Positions 26,629 through 34,879 of a stretch of 64,000 bases of DNA are shown here, one piece after another. Location of the stretch: NCBI RefSeq assembly GCF_002860255.1, contig NZ_PGVE01000065.1, forward strand, positions 1-64,000. Direction: 5' to 3'. The notes under the pieces are model-generated. The model saw nothing but the letters and a program-made list of their open reading frames with translations, searched no databases and was not told where the DNA came from. The first letter of the stretch is position 1. The number at the start of each line of letters is the position of its first letter. The translations under genes were made by a program, and so were the position numbers. The DNA comes from Neobacillus cucumis (GTDB lineage: Bacteria > Bacillota > Bacilli > Bacillales > Cytobacillaceae).

Positions 26629-27990
26629 ATGAAGGTCATAAAGTTTGGCGGATCCTCTTTAGCTTCCGGAAAACAGCTAGAGAAAGTATTAAAAATTGTC
26701 ACTGCTGATCCTGAACGTAAAGTGGTTGTTGTATCAGCACCAGGCAAGAGGTATGCAGAAGATATTAAGGTAACAGATTTATTGATAGAATGTGCAGAGT
26801 ACAGCCTTCAAAATCAAGATCCAAAGGAAAAGCTGGAATCCGTGCTTGAAAGGTATGCGGCTATTGCTGAGGAATTACTTCTTCCAGACGGAGTAATCCG
26901 TGAGATACATGATGACTTAGTAACGAGAATTGCTAGTGATAAGAGTAAACCGGATCGGTTTATCGATTTGCTTAAGGCAAGCGGTGAGGATAATAATGCC
27001 AAATTAGTAGCGGCATATTTTCAATCACGGGGAGTAGAGGCTCATTATGTTGATCCAAAAGAGGCGGGCCTTCTTGTGAGCGATGAGCCAGGGAATGCAC
27101 AAGCGTTACCGGAAGCTTTTGAGCGGTTATATTCATTAAATAAACGGTCTGGAATCTTAATTTTTCCAGGATTTTTCGGTTATAGTGAAAGTGGAGAGGT
27201 GTTCACCTTTTCAAGGAGCGGTTCAGATATTACCGGTTCCATTCTTGCGAATGCCTTGAAAGCAGACTTATATGAGAATTTTACAGATGTGGATGCAGTG
27301 TATTCGGTTAACCCATCCATTGTAAAAAGTCCAAAAGAAATTAAAGAACTAACCTATCGGGAAATGCGGGAACTGTCCTATGCCGGATTTACGGTTTTGC
27401 ATGATGAAGCACTTGTACCAGCCTTTAGAGCGGGAATTCCTGTAAATATTAAAAATACAAATAATCCGTCTGCGCCAGGAACACTTATTGTGAATCAGCG
27501 AGATAATACCAATGGACCTGTCATTGGTATTGCCAGCGATAAAGGGTTCTGCAGTATCTATGTAAGCAAATACTTAATGAACAGAGAAATTGGCTTTGGC
27601 CGCAAGCTGTTAGGGGTATTAGAGGATTATGGTCTTTCTTATGAACATACTCCATCCGGCATTGATGATGTGTCTGTTATTTTACGTGAGAATCAACTAG
27701 ATGAAAAAGTGATGGATGCAGTTATAAATCGGATCAAAAATGAGTTGCATGCTGATGAAGTGAAAGTTGCCCATAGTCTGGCTCTTATTATGGTAGTCGG
27801 AGAAGGAATGCGCCAAAATGTTGGCACAATGGCTAGAGCTTCTAAGGCCCTCGCAAACGCTAGTGTTAATATTGAAATGATTAACCAAGGTTCGTCTGAG
27901 GTCAGTATGATGTTTGGTGTCAAGGAAGTGGATGAGAAGCGGGCTGTACAGGCTCTGTATGAGGAGTTTTTTGTTCCTGTCACTGTATGA
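26629..27990 (+). CDS. Aspartate kinase with C-terminal ACT domains (class III, YclM/ThrD-like)
   Basis: 453 residues. It phosphorylates aspartate, the first step to lysine, threonine and methionine. The N-terminal KFGGSS (4-9) and the SRSGSDITGS nucleotide/aspartate motif are intact, and two ACT domains occupy about 305-453. Length and N-terminus match the B. subtilis YclM type rather than the lysine-riboswitch LysC type. The 200-base leader contains only a 9-bp inverted repeat (26515-26523 with 26535-26543), and no L-box is seen. GGGG precedes the ATG. Confidence 0.9.
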   Translation: MKVIKFGGSSLASGKQLEKVLKIVTADPERKVVVVSAPGKRYAEDIKVTDLLIECAEYSLQNQDPKEKLESVLERYAAIAEELLLPDGVIREIHDDLVTRIASDKSKPDRFIDLLKASGEDNNAKLVAAYFQSRGVEAHYVDPKEAGLLVSDEPGNAQALPEAFERLYSLNKRSGILIFPGFFGYSESGEVFTFSRSGSDITGSILANALKADLYENFTDVDAVYSVNPSIVKSPKEIKELTYREMRELSYAGFTVLHDEALVPAFRAGIPVNIKNTNNPSAPGTLIVNQRDNTNGPVIGIASDKGFCSIYVSKYLMNREIGFGRKLLGVLEDYGLSYEHTPSGIDDVSVILRENQLDEKVMDAVINRIKNELHADEVKVAHSLALIMVVGEGMRQNVGTMARASKALANASVNIEMINQGSSEVSMMFGVKEVDEKRAVQALYEEFFVPVTV

Positions 27991-28002
27991 TTTTTAAATG
28001 AG

Positions 28003-28033
28003 AAAAGGTACGTCAACGAGGACGTACCTTTTT
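28003..28033. terminator. Bidirectional terminator overlapping the 3' end of the convergent gene
   Basis: AAAAGGTACGTC (28003-28014) pairs with GACGTACCTTTT (28021-28032), with T-runs on both strands. The stop codon of the minus-strand gene (28013-28015) lies inside the hairpin, so the stem also encodes the last residues of that protein. Confidence 0.88.
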
Positions 28034-28597
28034 TAATTTCAGTTTTGTTCGGATAAAAGTCCATATCGCAATTACTAAACCACCCAGAGTATCGGCAATT
28101 AAATCCGTCATGGTATCTGTATTTCCCCCGCCTTGTAAGGTCATTCCAAACAACTGGTCACAGCTAAACTCATAGACCTCCCATAAAACACCCCCGAATG
28201 CAGCAAACGATGCAGTAAAAAGGAATACAAACCAGGGGGATATTTCATATCCTGCTTCCCTGTGAATTAATCTTTCATACAAAGCGATTCCTGTAAACGC
28301 AAGTATGGCACCCGAGACGAAATGCATAAAAGTATCCCACCAGCCAAGACCATACCAGCCCAATATGGAACCCAAATATTGTGAACCAATTAAGAAAATG
28401 ATATAGGAAAAGACGATAGGAAGATTAAATTGCAACTTTGTAAACAGAGCCAAAAGAAGAGGGACCGCTCCGCATAAAACTCCGCCTATAGCCACAGTAG
28501 ATTTAAATGTTTGGCCGATACTATAGTAATACACTGCCAAGACGGCCATGAATACGACATACAATAAACTTACTATAATCACAAGTTTTCTGTTCAT
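28013..28597 (-). CDS. Membrane protein of unknown function, paralogue of the gene at 28615-29181
   Basis: 194 residues with about six hydrophobic segments. A conserved C-terminal region, WEVYEFSCDQLFG then GGGNTDTMTDLIADTLGG, contains acidic and Asn residues next to a membrane segment, resembling DUF2238 (YjdF-like) membrane proteins. The neighbouring upstream gene has the same plan (WEIYEFVGDL, then GGNTDTMYDLLCGLGGG), so the pair is a tandem duplication. The last codons lie in the shared terminator. Function unknown. Confidence 0.7.
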   Translation of the reverse strand: MNRKLVIIVSLLYVVFMAVLAVYYYSIGQTFKSTVAIGGVLCGAVPLLLALFTKLQFNLPIVFSYIIFLIGSQYLGSILGWYGLGWWDTFMHFVSGAILAFTGIALYERLIHREAGYEISPWFVFLFTASFAAFGGVLWEVYEFSCDQLFGMTLQGGGNTDTMTDLIADTLGGLVIAIWTFIRTKLKLKKVRPR

Positions 28598-28614
28598 TTA
28601 CAGCACCTCAATTT

Positions 28615-29181
28615 TTAAATACTCCTTTTCCTAAAAAGGGAATAGACCGCAATGATAAGACCTCCTCCCAAACCGCAAAGTAGATCATACATTGTATCCG
28701 TATTACCGCCCCTTTGCATCGTATGTGTTAAAGTTAGATCGCCCACAAACTCATATATCTCCCAAAGAACACTAGAGGAAACAGCAAGGGAAACGACAAA
28801 CAGAACAAGAATTCCAACAGATACATTGCTTCGTACTTGTTCTGGAATCCAATGTTTAAAAAGACTTATTCCCACAACCCCTACAAGCATTCCTTTTAAA
28901 AAGTGCAGAGTAGAATCCCACCAAAAGTAATGCAGATAAAAGCTGGAGATGGAACCTAAATATAAGGAACAAAATAAGAAAAGATAATAACTGATAATTA
29001 TGGGAATATTAAAGGGATTTTTTTTCATCTTTAGTAAGATAAGCGGCAAAAGACTGACAATAATTCCTCCAAGTGCAACCTGCCATCGGGTATGGTCATG
29101 TTTAATTAAGTAATAAATGAATAAAACCGTCATACCCAAACTAAATAAGATGCTTAAACTAATAATAACCTTCCTTTTCAC
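28615..29181 (-). CDS. Membrane protein of unknown function, tandem paralogue
   Basis: 188 residues, about six membrane segments, ending in the basic tail SLFRKRSI. It shares the WE(V/I)YEF and GGNTDTM motifs with the gene 17 bases downstream, with which it is probably cotranscribed. The first membrane helix follows MKRKVIIS. The ATG is preceded by GAGGTGAGCAGGTG on the minus strand. The two proteins have diverged strongly outside the conserved motif, suggesting an old duplication. No function can be assigned. Confidence 0.7.
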   Translation of the reverse strand: MKRKVIISLSILFSLGMTVLFIYYLIKHDHTRWQVALGGIIVSLLPLILLKMKKNPFNIPIIISYYLFLFCSLYLGSISSFYLHYFWWDSTLHFLKGMLVGVVGISLFKHWIPEQVRSNVSVGILVLFVVSLAVSSSVLWEIYEFVGDLTLTHTMQRGGNTDTMYDLLCGLGGGLIIAVYSLFRKRSI

Positions 29182-29331
29182 CTGCTCACCTCATTCCTAA
29201 AGAACTCCTTACAATTATGTCCAAAAGTAAGGAAATATAATGGTATAGTTTGGCTCGCAAATTGGTCATAGAAAAGGTATAGTGATAAGGTATGAAAAAT
29301 TTTATAAAGATGAAATTTGGTGGTGGTTCCT

Positions 29332-29949
29332 ATGCAAAAAGCGCAAATTCCAACATACGAACGGATAGCAATTGATTTAGCAAATAGAATATACGACGGG
29401 AAGTTTAAAGTAGGAGAAAAGATTCATGGAAGGTCCACCCTTGCAAGTGAATATAAAGTCTCACCTGAAACGGTCCGCAGAGCAATTAAGATTCTTGAAG
29501 ATGTGGAGATTGTCCATTCCACTAAAGGAAGTGGAATTATCATCTCATCAAGGGAGAATGCTTATAAATATATTCACCGTTTTTCCAATTTAGCGAGTAT
29601 AAAGGATTTAGAGAAACAAATGAACAGTCTTATTTCAGAAAGGAATAGGCTGGATGAAGAACTTTTTGACACATTAAGAAAAATCATGGATTATTCAGGA
29701 AAGCTGCGGCACACGAACCCACTGGCGCCTATTGAGGTCGAGATTTTTCCTGGGTGCAGCCATATTGGCAAAACCATTTCTGAGGTGAAGTTTTGGCAGA
29801 ATACAGGCGGAACAGTGATAGGTATGAAGCGCAATGGAGAATTAATTATCTCACCTGGACCTTACGCATCCATACTTGAAGGGGATGTTTTACTTGTTAT
29901 TGGTGACGATGCGACATATGACAGAGTAGTTCATTTTTTAGAAGACTAG
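29332..29949 (+). CDS. GntR-family regulator with C-terminal RCK_C (TrkA_C) domain, BusR-like
   Basis: 205 residues. The ATG at 29332 is chosen; alternative GTG/TTG codons lie just upstream and the ribosome binding site (GGTGG) is weak. The N-terminal winged helix is GntR type (PTYERIAIDLANRIYDGKF, then LASEYKVSPETVRRAIKILE). A coiled-coil linker follows (about 90-125, LEKQMNSLISERNRLDEEL), then an RCK_C domain (about 130-205) ending LEGDVLLVIGDDATYDRV. This is the architecture of BusR, the c-di-AMP-activated repressor of the BusAB betaine importer in Lactococcus and Streptococcus. The convergent neighbour is an osmoprotectant ABC transporter, supporting the same role, but c-di-AMP binding is inferred. 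Confidence 0.8.
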   Translation: MQKAQIPTYERIAIDLANRIYDGKFKVGEKIHGRSTLASEYKVSPETVRRAIKILEDVEIVHSTKGSGIIISSRENAYKYIHRFSNLASIKDLEKQMNSLISERNRLDEELFDTLRKIMDYSGKLRHTNPLAPIEVEIFPGCSHIGKTISEVKFWQNTGGTVIGMKRNGELIISPGPYASILEGDVLLVIGDDATYDRVVHFLED

Positions 29950-29989
29950 TTAGAAAATGCTGAAGCATTTAATCGCAAACGCTGGATAA

Positions 29990-30016
29990 TAAAAAAAGCC
30001 GGTCAAATTGACCGGC
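29990..30016 (-). terminator. Intrinsic terminator of the osmoprotectant transporter operon
   Basis: GCCGGTCAA (29998-30006) pairs with TTGACCGGC (30008-30016). On the minus strand it is followed by seven T residues. A weaker hairpin (AAATGCT/AGCATTT near 29955-29970) may serve the regulator gene. Confidence 0.85.
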
Positions 30017-30024
30017 ATTAGACA

Positions 30025-31581
30025 TTAATCCAATAATCCCTCGTTTTCCAAAAATTCCTTTGCAACCTTCTCTGGAGACTGTTTCAGGCTGTCAACCTTG
30101 TAGTTCATCTCCCGCATTTTTTCATCGGTTAGTTTTCCAGATAAGCTGTTAAGTACTTTTTTCAATTCTGGATGTTCTTTTAAAGTTTCCTCTTTAATAG
30201 CTGGAACAGCATAATACGGAGGGAAAAAGTGCTTATCATCTTTTAATACCTTTAAGTCAAACGCTTGGAGTAATCCATCGGTAGAAAAGGCATCGATAAC
30301 ATCGCTCTTATGATTTTTAAGGGCAGTGTAGCGCAAGCCGCCATCGACTGCTTTCACATCCTTAAATGACATATTATAGGTTTTAGTAAGACCGATTAGC
30401 CCATCTTGCCGGTTAGGGAATTCGATGGTAGGGCCCATGATTAAATTCCCACTAACCTTTGATAAATCGGAGATATTTTCTAGTCCATACTGTTTGGCTG
30501 TGTCTTGTCGGACGGCCAGGGCATAGGTGTTATTAAATCCAAGTGGCTGTAGTAAATCGATGTCATATTTCTGTTTAAATTCCTTTTGGACATAATTATA
30601 GACCTTGTCTGAATCACTTTCAGGAGGCTGTTTTAAAATATTCACCAAACCTGTTCCAGTGTATTCTACATATAAGTCAATATCTCCTGATTTTAAAGCA
30701 CTGAAAGCCACTTGTGAACCGCCTAAATTTAGTTTTCTTTCTACTTTTATATCTGTCTTATTTTCAATTAAATCGGCGAGCATATTCCCTAATATCAATT
30801 GTTCACTGAAATTCTTCGATCCAATAACAATCTTATCTTCAGCATTAGCTGTTGAATAAACTTTAAGTCCACCAGCGGCTAATAACATAATAGCGGCTGT
30901 AGCAATGACCCATTTCTTTGCTTTGCTTTTTTTCTTGGAAGCGTATCGCTGCTTGTTTGTATATGAAAGCCTCGCTTCAAGCTTACCAACAGCAAAGTCG
31001 ATTAATAGGGCCAATATACATGCTGGAATTGCCCCGGCCAAAATCATATGATTATCGACGGTTTGAACACCGGAAAATACAAGATAACCAAGTCCGCCCG
31101 CTCCCACAAATGCAGCAATGGTCATTAAACCAACGGCGGTAACCGCGGAAATTCTGATCCCCGCCATAATCATCGGGAAGGCTAGCGGTAACTGAACCTT
31201 TTTCATTGTTTGACCCTTGGTCAGACCGATGCCTTTGGCAGCTTCCAGAATGTCTTTATCAATATTTGTCAGGCCTGTGTAGGTATTTTTGACGATTGGC
31301 AAAAGGGAATAAAGTACAACCATCACAATAGCGGGGGCACTGCCAATACCAATAAAGGGTATAATAAATCCGAGTAATGCTAAGCTTGGAACAGCTTGAA
31401 TGACGTTGGCAGTCCCGATAATTGGTTTAGATAGCTTTTGTTCATTAGATATCAAAATACCTAACGGGATACCGATGACAATGGCAATGACGACGGAAAT
31501 AATACTTAGATATAAATGTTCTCCTAGTAAGCTGAAAATTTGAGTGTAGTTATTTGTAAGATAATTCAAGAAACCACTCAT
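30025..31581 (-). CDS. Osmoprotectant ABC transporter, fused permease and substrate-binding protein
   Basis: 518 residues. Residues 1 to about 215 are an OpuCB/OpuBB-type permease (EAAKGIGLTKGQTMKKVQLP is the ATPase-coupling loop). A further membrane segment at about 225-245 links to an extracytoplasmic glycine-betaine/choline-type binding domain (about 250-518) beginning KIVIGSKNFSEQLILGNM. The fusion parallels BusAB and OpuA/OpuC variants in lactic acid bacteria, where the binding protein is tethered to the permease. The ligand is probably glycine betaine, carnitine or choline. The ATG overlaps the ATPase stop (TAATG), so the two genes are translationally coupled. Confidence 0.88.
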   Translation of the reverse strand: MSGFLNYLTNNYTQIFSLLGEHLYLSIISVVIAIVIGIPLGILISNEQKLSKPIIGTANVIQAVPSLALLGFIIPFIGIGSAPAIVMVVLYSLLPIVKNTYTGLTNIDKDILEAAKGIGLTKGQTMKKVQLPLAFPMIMAGIRISAVTAVGLMTIAAFVGAGGLGYLVFSGVQTVDNHMILAGAIPACILALLIDFAVGKLEARLSYTNKQRYASKKKSKAKKWVIATAAIMLLAAGGLKVYSTANAEDKIVIGSKNFSEQLILGNMLADLIENKTDIKVERKLNLGGSQVAFSALKSGDIDLYVEYTGTGLVNILKQPPESDSDKVYNYVQKEFKQKYDIDLLQPLGFNNTYALAVRQDTAKQYGLENISDLSKVSGNLIMGPTIEFPNRQDGLIGLTKTYNMSFKDVKAVDGGLRYTALKNHKSDVIDAFSTDGLLQAFDLKVLKDDKHFFPPYYAVPAIKEETLKEHPELKKVLNSLSGKLTDEKMREMNYKVDSLKQSPEKVAKEFLENEGLLD

Positions 31582-32705
31582 TAAAATGCCACCTCCAGGT
31601 CTATTAATTGACTGCTTAACGCAGATAATATACTGCTTCTTGTGATCAGTCCTGTTAATTGGTTAGTAGCGTTCACTACAGGAAGGTATCCGATTTTATG
31701 TTCGTTCATGGTGGCCAATACAGAGATTAAGTTAGCATCCTGAGACACAGATTGGACCTTCTGCTCCATGACCATTTCAATAGAAGTATTTCGATTTAGT
31801 AATTGGATGCTTTTTAAAGTTACAAGCCCCTTTAGGACATTGTGTTTGTCTGTCACCATTAAACTATCGACCTTATGATCCTTCATAACCTCAATTGCCT
31901 GCAACACCGTACGCATAGAGGTAATCTTAACAGGATTTTGAATCATGATATCCTCGGCCATTAACAACTCAGGATTATTCCAAACCCTTCTTTTCCCAAT
32001 AAATCCTTCAACAAATTCATTGGCAGGATTTTTAAGAATATTTTCTGGTGTGTCATATTGAAGAATATCCCCATCTTTTAAAATACAAATCTTGTCTGCA
32101 ATTTTAATCGCTTCATCCATATCATGTGTAACGAAAATAATTGTTTTGTTTAATTCCTTTTGCATTTGGAATAATTCATCCTGAAGGGAGCTTCTTGTAA
32201 CAGGGTCGAGTGCACTAAATGGTTCATCCATCAGAATGATATCTGAATTCGTAGAGAAAGCCCTGGCGACCCCTACTCTTTGCTGCTGCCCACCACTTAA
32301 TTCCTTCGGATAACGATGTAAATATTCTTTTGGGTCTAGGCCAACCAAGTCCAGCAGCTCATTGGTCTTCTTCTCAATTGCCGCGGGATCTTCACCCTTT
32401 AGTTTCGGGATTAGTTCTAAATTTTCTTGGATTGACATATGTGGAAATAGACCGGTGTTTTGGATGACGTAGCCAATGTTACGGCGGAGTTCAATAGGAT
32501 TCATAGTGGTGATATCCGTTCCATTTACAAAAATCTTCCCGGATGTGGGTTGGATAAGTTTATTAATCATTTTTAGTAAAGTTGTTTTACCGCAGCCACT
32601 GGGTCCAATAAAGACGACTAACTGGCCGGCTTCGATATTTAAAGAAAATGGATTAATAATCGTTTTTGTCCGGTATTTCTTAACAATATTCTTGAATTCT
32701 ATCAT
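31581..32705 (-). CDS. Osmoprotectant ABC transporter ATP-binding protein with tandem CBS domains (OpuCA/OpuBA-like)
   Basis: 374 residues from ATG 32705, seven bases after GGGGG; an ATG at 32711 is too close to the site. Walker A GPSGCGKTT, signature LSGGQQQR, Walker B ILMDEPFSAL and H-loop VTHDMDEA are intact. Two CBS domains occupy about 250-374 (MRTVLQAIEVMKDHKVDSLM, and later ISVLATMNEHKIGYLPVV); in OpuA/OpuC homologues these sense ionic strength or bind c-di-AMP. It is the first gene of the operon, whose upstream region carries a palindrome at 32740-32770. Confidence 0.9.
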   Translation of the reverse strand: MIEFKNIVKKYRTKTIINPFSLNIEAGQLVVFIGPSGCGKTTLLKMINKLIQPTSGKIFVNGTDITTMNPIELRRNIGYVIQNTGLFPHMSIQENLELIPKLKGEDPAAIEKKTNELLDLVGLDPKEYLHRYPKELSGGQQQRVGVARAFSTNSDIILMDEPFSALDPVTRSSLQDELFQMQKELNKTIIFVTHDMDEAIKIADKICILKDGDILQYDTPENILKNPANEFVEGFIGKRRVWNNPELLMAEDIMIQNPVKITSMRTVLQAIEVMKDHKVDSLMVTDKHNVLKGLVTLKSIQLLNRNTSIEMVMEQKVQSVSQDANLISVLATMNEHKIGYLPVVNATNQLTGLITRSSILSALSSQLIDLEVAF

Positions 32706-32739
32706 TTTCATTCCCCCTTAATTTATTAGTTCGATATAG

Positions 32740-32770
32740 TAACAACTTAATGTTAACATATGAGTTGTTA
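32740..32770 (-). promoter_or_regulatory. Inverted repeat in the opu promoter region, candidate regulator operator
   Basis: TAACAACT (32740-32747) and AGTTGTTA (32763-32770) form a perfect 8-bp inverted repeat with a 15-base spacer, 35-65 bases upstream of the ATPase start. The two-turn spacing suits a dimeric or tetrameric regulator; the nearby BusR-like protein is the obvious candidate. I could not match it to a recalled BusR consensus. Confidence 0.4.
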
Positions 32771-32919
32771 GTTTGTCGACCCATTTTTATTTAGTTACCA
32801 AGTAAAATACCCGGCTTTTACAAAATGAAACATTGGTAAATGAGCTTAAACTTCAAGATTTATAAGTAAAAATGCTAAAATATAAATATAAAAATTGTAA
32901 GTAAAAGGGGAGAATTAAA

Positions 32920-33048
32920 TTGAGTTTTGTCCGTGACAAGTTCAGTATGAAATTTTTCCTTTTTCTCGTGATAGCCTATTTATTGATTCAGGTACCGATC
33001 ATAGGAAACTATATAAGAATAATTAAATTAAAAAGGGGGTATTATTAG
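32920..33048 (+). CDS. Putative 42-residue single-span membrane peptide
   Basis: A TTG start at 32920 follows AAGGGGAGA by seven bases. The peptide has a charged N-terminus (SFVRDKFSMK), one hydrophobic span (FFLFLVIAYLLIQVPIIG) and a basic tail (RIIKLKRGYY). From memory the span and the VPIIGNYIRII segment resemble the N-terminus of small M50-like metallopeptidases of Bacillus, where an HESGHA motif would follow. Here the frame stops first, so this may be a truncated remnant or an independent small protein. Confidence 0.4.
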   Translation: MSFVRDKFSMKFFLFLVIAYLLIQVPIIGNYIRIIKLKRGYY

Positions 33049-33056
33049 GTGGGAAA

Positions 33057-33099
33057 TTCATAGGCGGACGTACTACTGTTGTGTAAGTCCACCTATGAA
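33057..33099. terminator. Long hairpin between small ORFs, possible terminator
   Basis: TTCATAGGCGGAC (33057-33069) pairs with GTCCACCTATGAA (33087-33099) at 12 of 13 positions. The T-tract is poor on the plus strand, so termination is uncertain; it separates the 42-residue ORF from the convergent one. Confidence 0.5.
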
Positions 33100-33111
33100 T
33101 GTTTATGGGAT

Positions 33112-33237
33112 TTATTTTTGTAAATCTTTTTTAGTTATTGAACTGCGGATACTCGTTTCTTTTGAAAATTCAGTATCCTGTTTTTTGTTATTTGGATATT
33201 TATTCTTGCGCTCACGATTATCATTACGATTGGTCAT
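33112..33237 (-). CDS. Small basic hydrophilic protein, function unknown
   Basis: 41 codons with an excellent AAAGGAGGAAA site eight bases before the ATG. The peptide is rich in Asn, Arg and Lys (MTNRNDNRERKNKYPNNKKQ) with the segment DTEFSKETSIRSS and no hydrophobic span. Its composition recalls short spore-associated or YfhD-like proteins, but I cannot assign it. The strong ribosome binding site is the main support. Confidence 0.55.
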   Translation of the reverse strand: MTNRNDNRERKNKYPNNKKQDTEFSKETSIRSSITKKDLQK

Positions 33238-33377
33238 TAAAATTTCCTCCTTTCCTTAATCTGATGATTATTTTGTACCTGAAAAGTTTTTTTAATCTTG
33301 TTTTTTACCGAGCTAAGTAAGCTGATGAGAGCATATCTTAGTAAAATGATAAAAGATTGAATGGGAGTGATGGGGGA

Positions 33378-33857
33378 ATGAAGGATCTTATAAGAACGCG
33401 TCGCAATATTAAAAAGTTTAAACCTAATGAGATAAGAGAAGACGCTCTTTTGAGCTGGCTAGAGGCTGCAGTCATGGCGCCTAATCACCGTATGACAGAA
33501 CCATGGGAAGTCTTTTTTTTAGGTAGGGAAACAAGAGAAAAACTAAACCATAAAACAAATTTTGGTAATGCTCCAGTAGTTATGGCGGTTATTTCCAAGA
33601 ATGGAGTAAACAAATTGGAAACCGAGGAAAATGCTTTAGCAACAGCCTGTTTTATCCAAAATTTTAATTTGGCAGCATGGGCCGAGGGTGTTGGAACCTT
33701 TTGGTCATCCATCGGGGCTTCAGAGAGGAACAGGGAAATACTTGGTGTTCCCGAAGGATATCATGTCATCGGTGTATTGGGTGTTGGTTATCCGGAAATA
33801 ATTCCCGATCCTAAACCACGCAGGCCGATTGCTGAAAAGATAAAAAGGTTACCATAG
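33378..33857 (+). CDS. Nitroreductase family protein
   Basis: 159 residues from ATG 33378 after GGGGGA. Nitroreductase-fold FMN-binding motifs are visible: RTRRNIKKFKPNEI at the N-terminus (FMN phosphate contact), a middle AAVMAPNHRMTEPWEVFF, and the C-terminal GYPEIIPDPKPRRP. It is an NAD(P)H-dependent flavoenzyme reducing nitro or quinone compounds; the physiological substrate is unknown. It lies between terminators and is convergent with the nitronate monooxygenase gene. Confidence 0.86.
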   Translation: MKDLIRTRRNIKKFKPNEIREDALLSWLEAAVMAPNHRMTEPWEVFFLGRETREKLNHKTNFGNAPVVMAVISKNGVNKLETEENALATACFIQNFNLAAWAEGVGTFWSSIGASERNREILGVPEGYHVIGVLGVGYPEIIPDPKPRRPIAEKIKRLP

Positions 33858-33860
33858 AGA

Positions 33861-33895
33861 AAAATCCAGCCAAAAAAAAATAATGGCTGGGTTTT
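33861..33895. terminator. Bidirectional terminator
   Basis: AAAATCCAGCCA (33861-33872) pairs with TGGCTGGGTTTT (33884-33895), one G-U pair, with A/T runs on both sides. It separates convergent genes. Confidence 0.82.
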
Positions 33896-33904
33896 ATCTA
33901 AGTA

Positions 33905-34879
33905 TTAAACCATTTTTGGACTGTCATTCATTGTATCGAGATACTCGTTTGTAAGATTTTCAATAATTTTTCTAACAGGAAGAATCTCTTTTATTTCGTC
34001 GACCCTTGCACCTGCAAAAACAAGACCATTTTCTACATCACCATTCATGGAGGTTAGCAGGGAATCGAGGGTGCAAAAGCGAAAAGAACAGTTCTTCAAA
34101 CAATTTTGACACTTGGAAATCTTCACTTTATTCTCTTGGCAAATCATGTCTGAAAAGTTATTCTTGATGATTCTTCCTTTTAAGCCAACTGTTGTTTTAA
34201 CCAACGCTAAATCATCTTTATTGGCATGTATATATTTTTGTTTAAATGCAAATGGTGCATCACATTCCTCGCTTGCCACAAACCGAGTGCCCATCTGAAC
34301 CCCAGATGCACCAAAGGCTATTGCCTTAGCAATATCTGCTCCGGTTATAATTCCACCAGCGGCAATGACTGGAATGGATACTGCTTCTATCACTTCTGGA
34401 AGGATATCAAACATAGGACGATCTGTACCCAGATGACCTCCTGCTTCAAACCCTTCCACCACAACTGCAGAGGCGCCTAAACGTTCAGAAATCCTAGCTA
34501 ATTTAGCAGAAGAGACTATTGAGATAACAGGAATTCCAGCTTGTTTCCCCCAGTTGTACATGTCCCTTGAGATTCCTGCCCCAGAAATAATGAAATCTAC
34601 TTTTTCTTCAAGAGCAGCCTTCATTTTTTCAGCAAAATCATTCATGGCAAATAGAACATTTACCCCTATATATCCTGTATTCTTAATGTGTGCCCTTGCC
34701 TTTCTTATATGTTTGCGCATATCTTCTATGGAAATACCAGTACCAGAGATAATTCCAATCCCGCCAGCATTTGCTACAGCCGAAGCAAGCTTGCTAAGCG
34801 AAATTCCAACACCCATTCCGCCTTGAAGAATGGGGACCTTTGGCATCATATGCCCGATTTTTAATTGTGGAAAATTCAA
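33905..34879 (-). CDS. Nitronate monooxygenase / FabK-like flavin oxidoreductase
   Basis: 324 residues from a TTG at 34879, seven bases after AAAGGGG; longer frames overlap that site. A TIM-barrel FMN enzyme with family motifs PILQGGMGVGIS, GIGIISGTG, EGFEAGGHLG and PVIAAGGI, and GASGVQMGTRF for the FMN phosphate. A C-terminal cysteine cluster (KCQNCLKNCSFRFC, about residues 250-265) is of the type seen in Clostridium/Bacillus members. It would oxidise alkyl nitronates or act as an enoyl reductase-like protein; the exact reaction is undecided. The gene stands alone. Confidence 0.85.
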   Translation of the reverse strand: MNFPQLKIGHMMPKVPILQGGMGVGISLSKLASAVANAGGIGIISGTGISIEDMRKHIRKARAHIKNTGYIGVNVLFAMNDFAEKMKAALEEKVDFIISGAGISRDMYNWGKQAGIPVISIVSSAKLARISERLGASAVVVEGFEAGGHLGTDRPMFDILPEVIEAVSIPVIAAGGIITGADIAKAIAFGASGVQMGTRFVASEECDAPFAFKQKYIHANKDDLALVKTTVGLKGRIIKNNFSDMICQENKVKISKCQNCLKNCSFRFCTLDSLLTSMNGDVENGLVFAGARVDEIKEILPVRKIIENLTNEYLDTMNDSPKMV

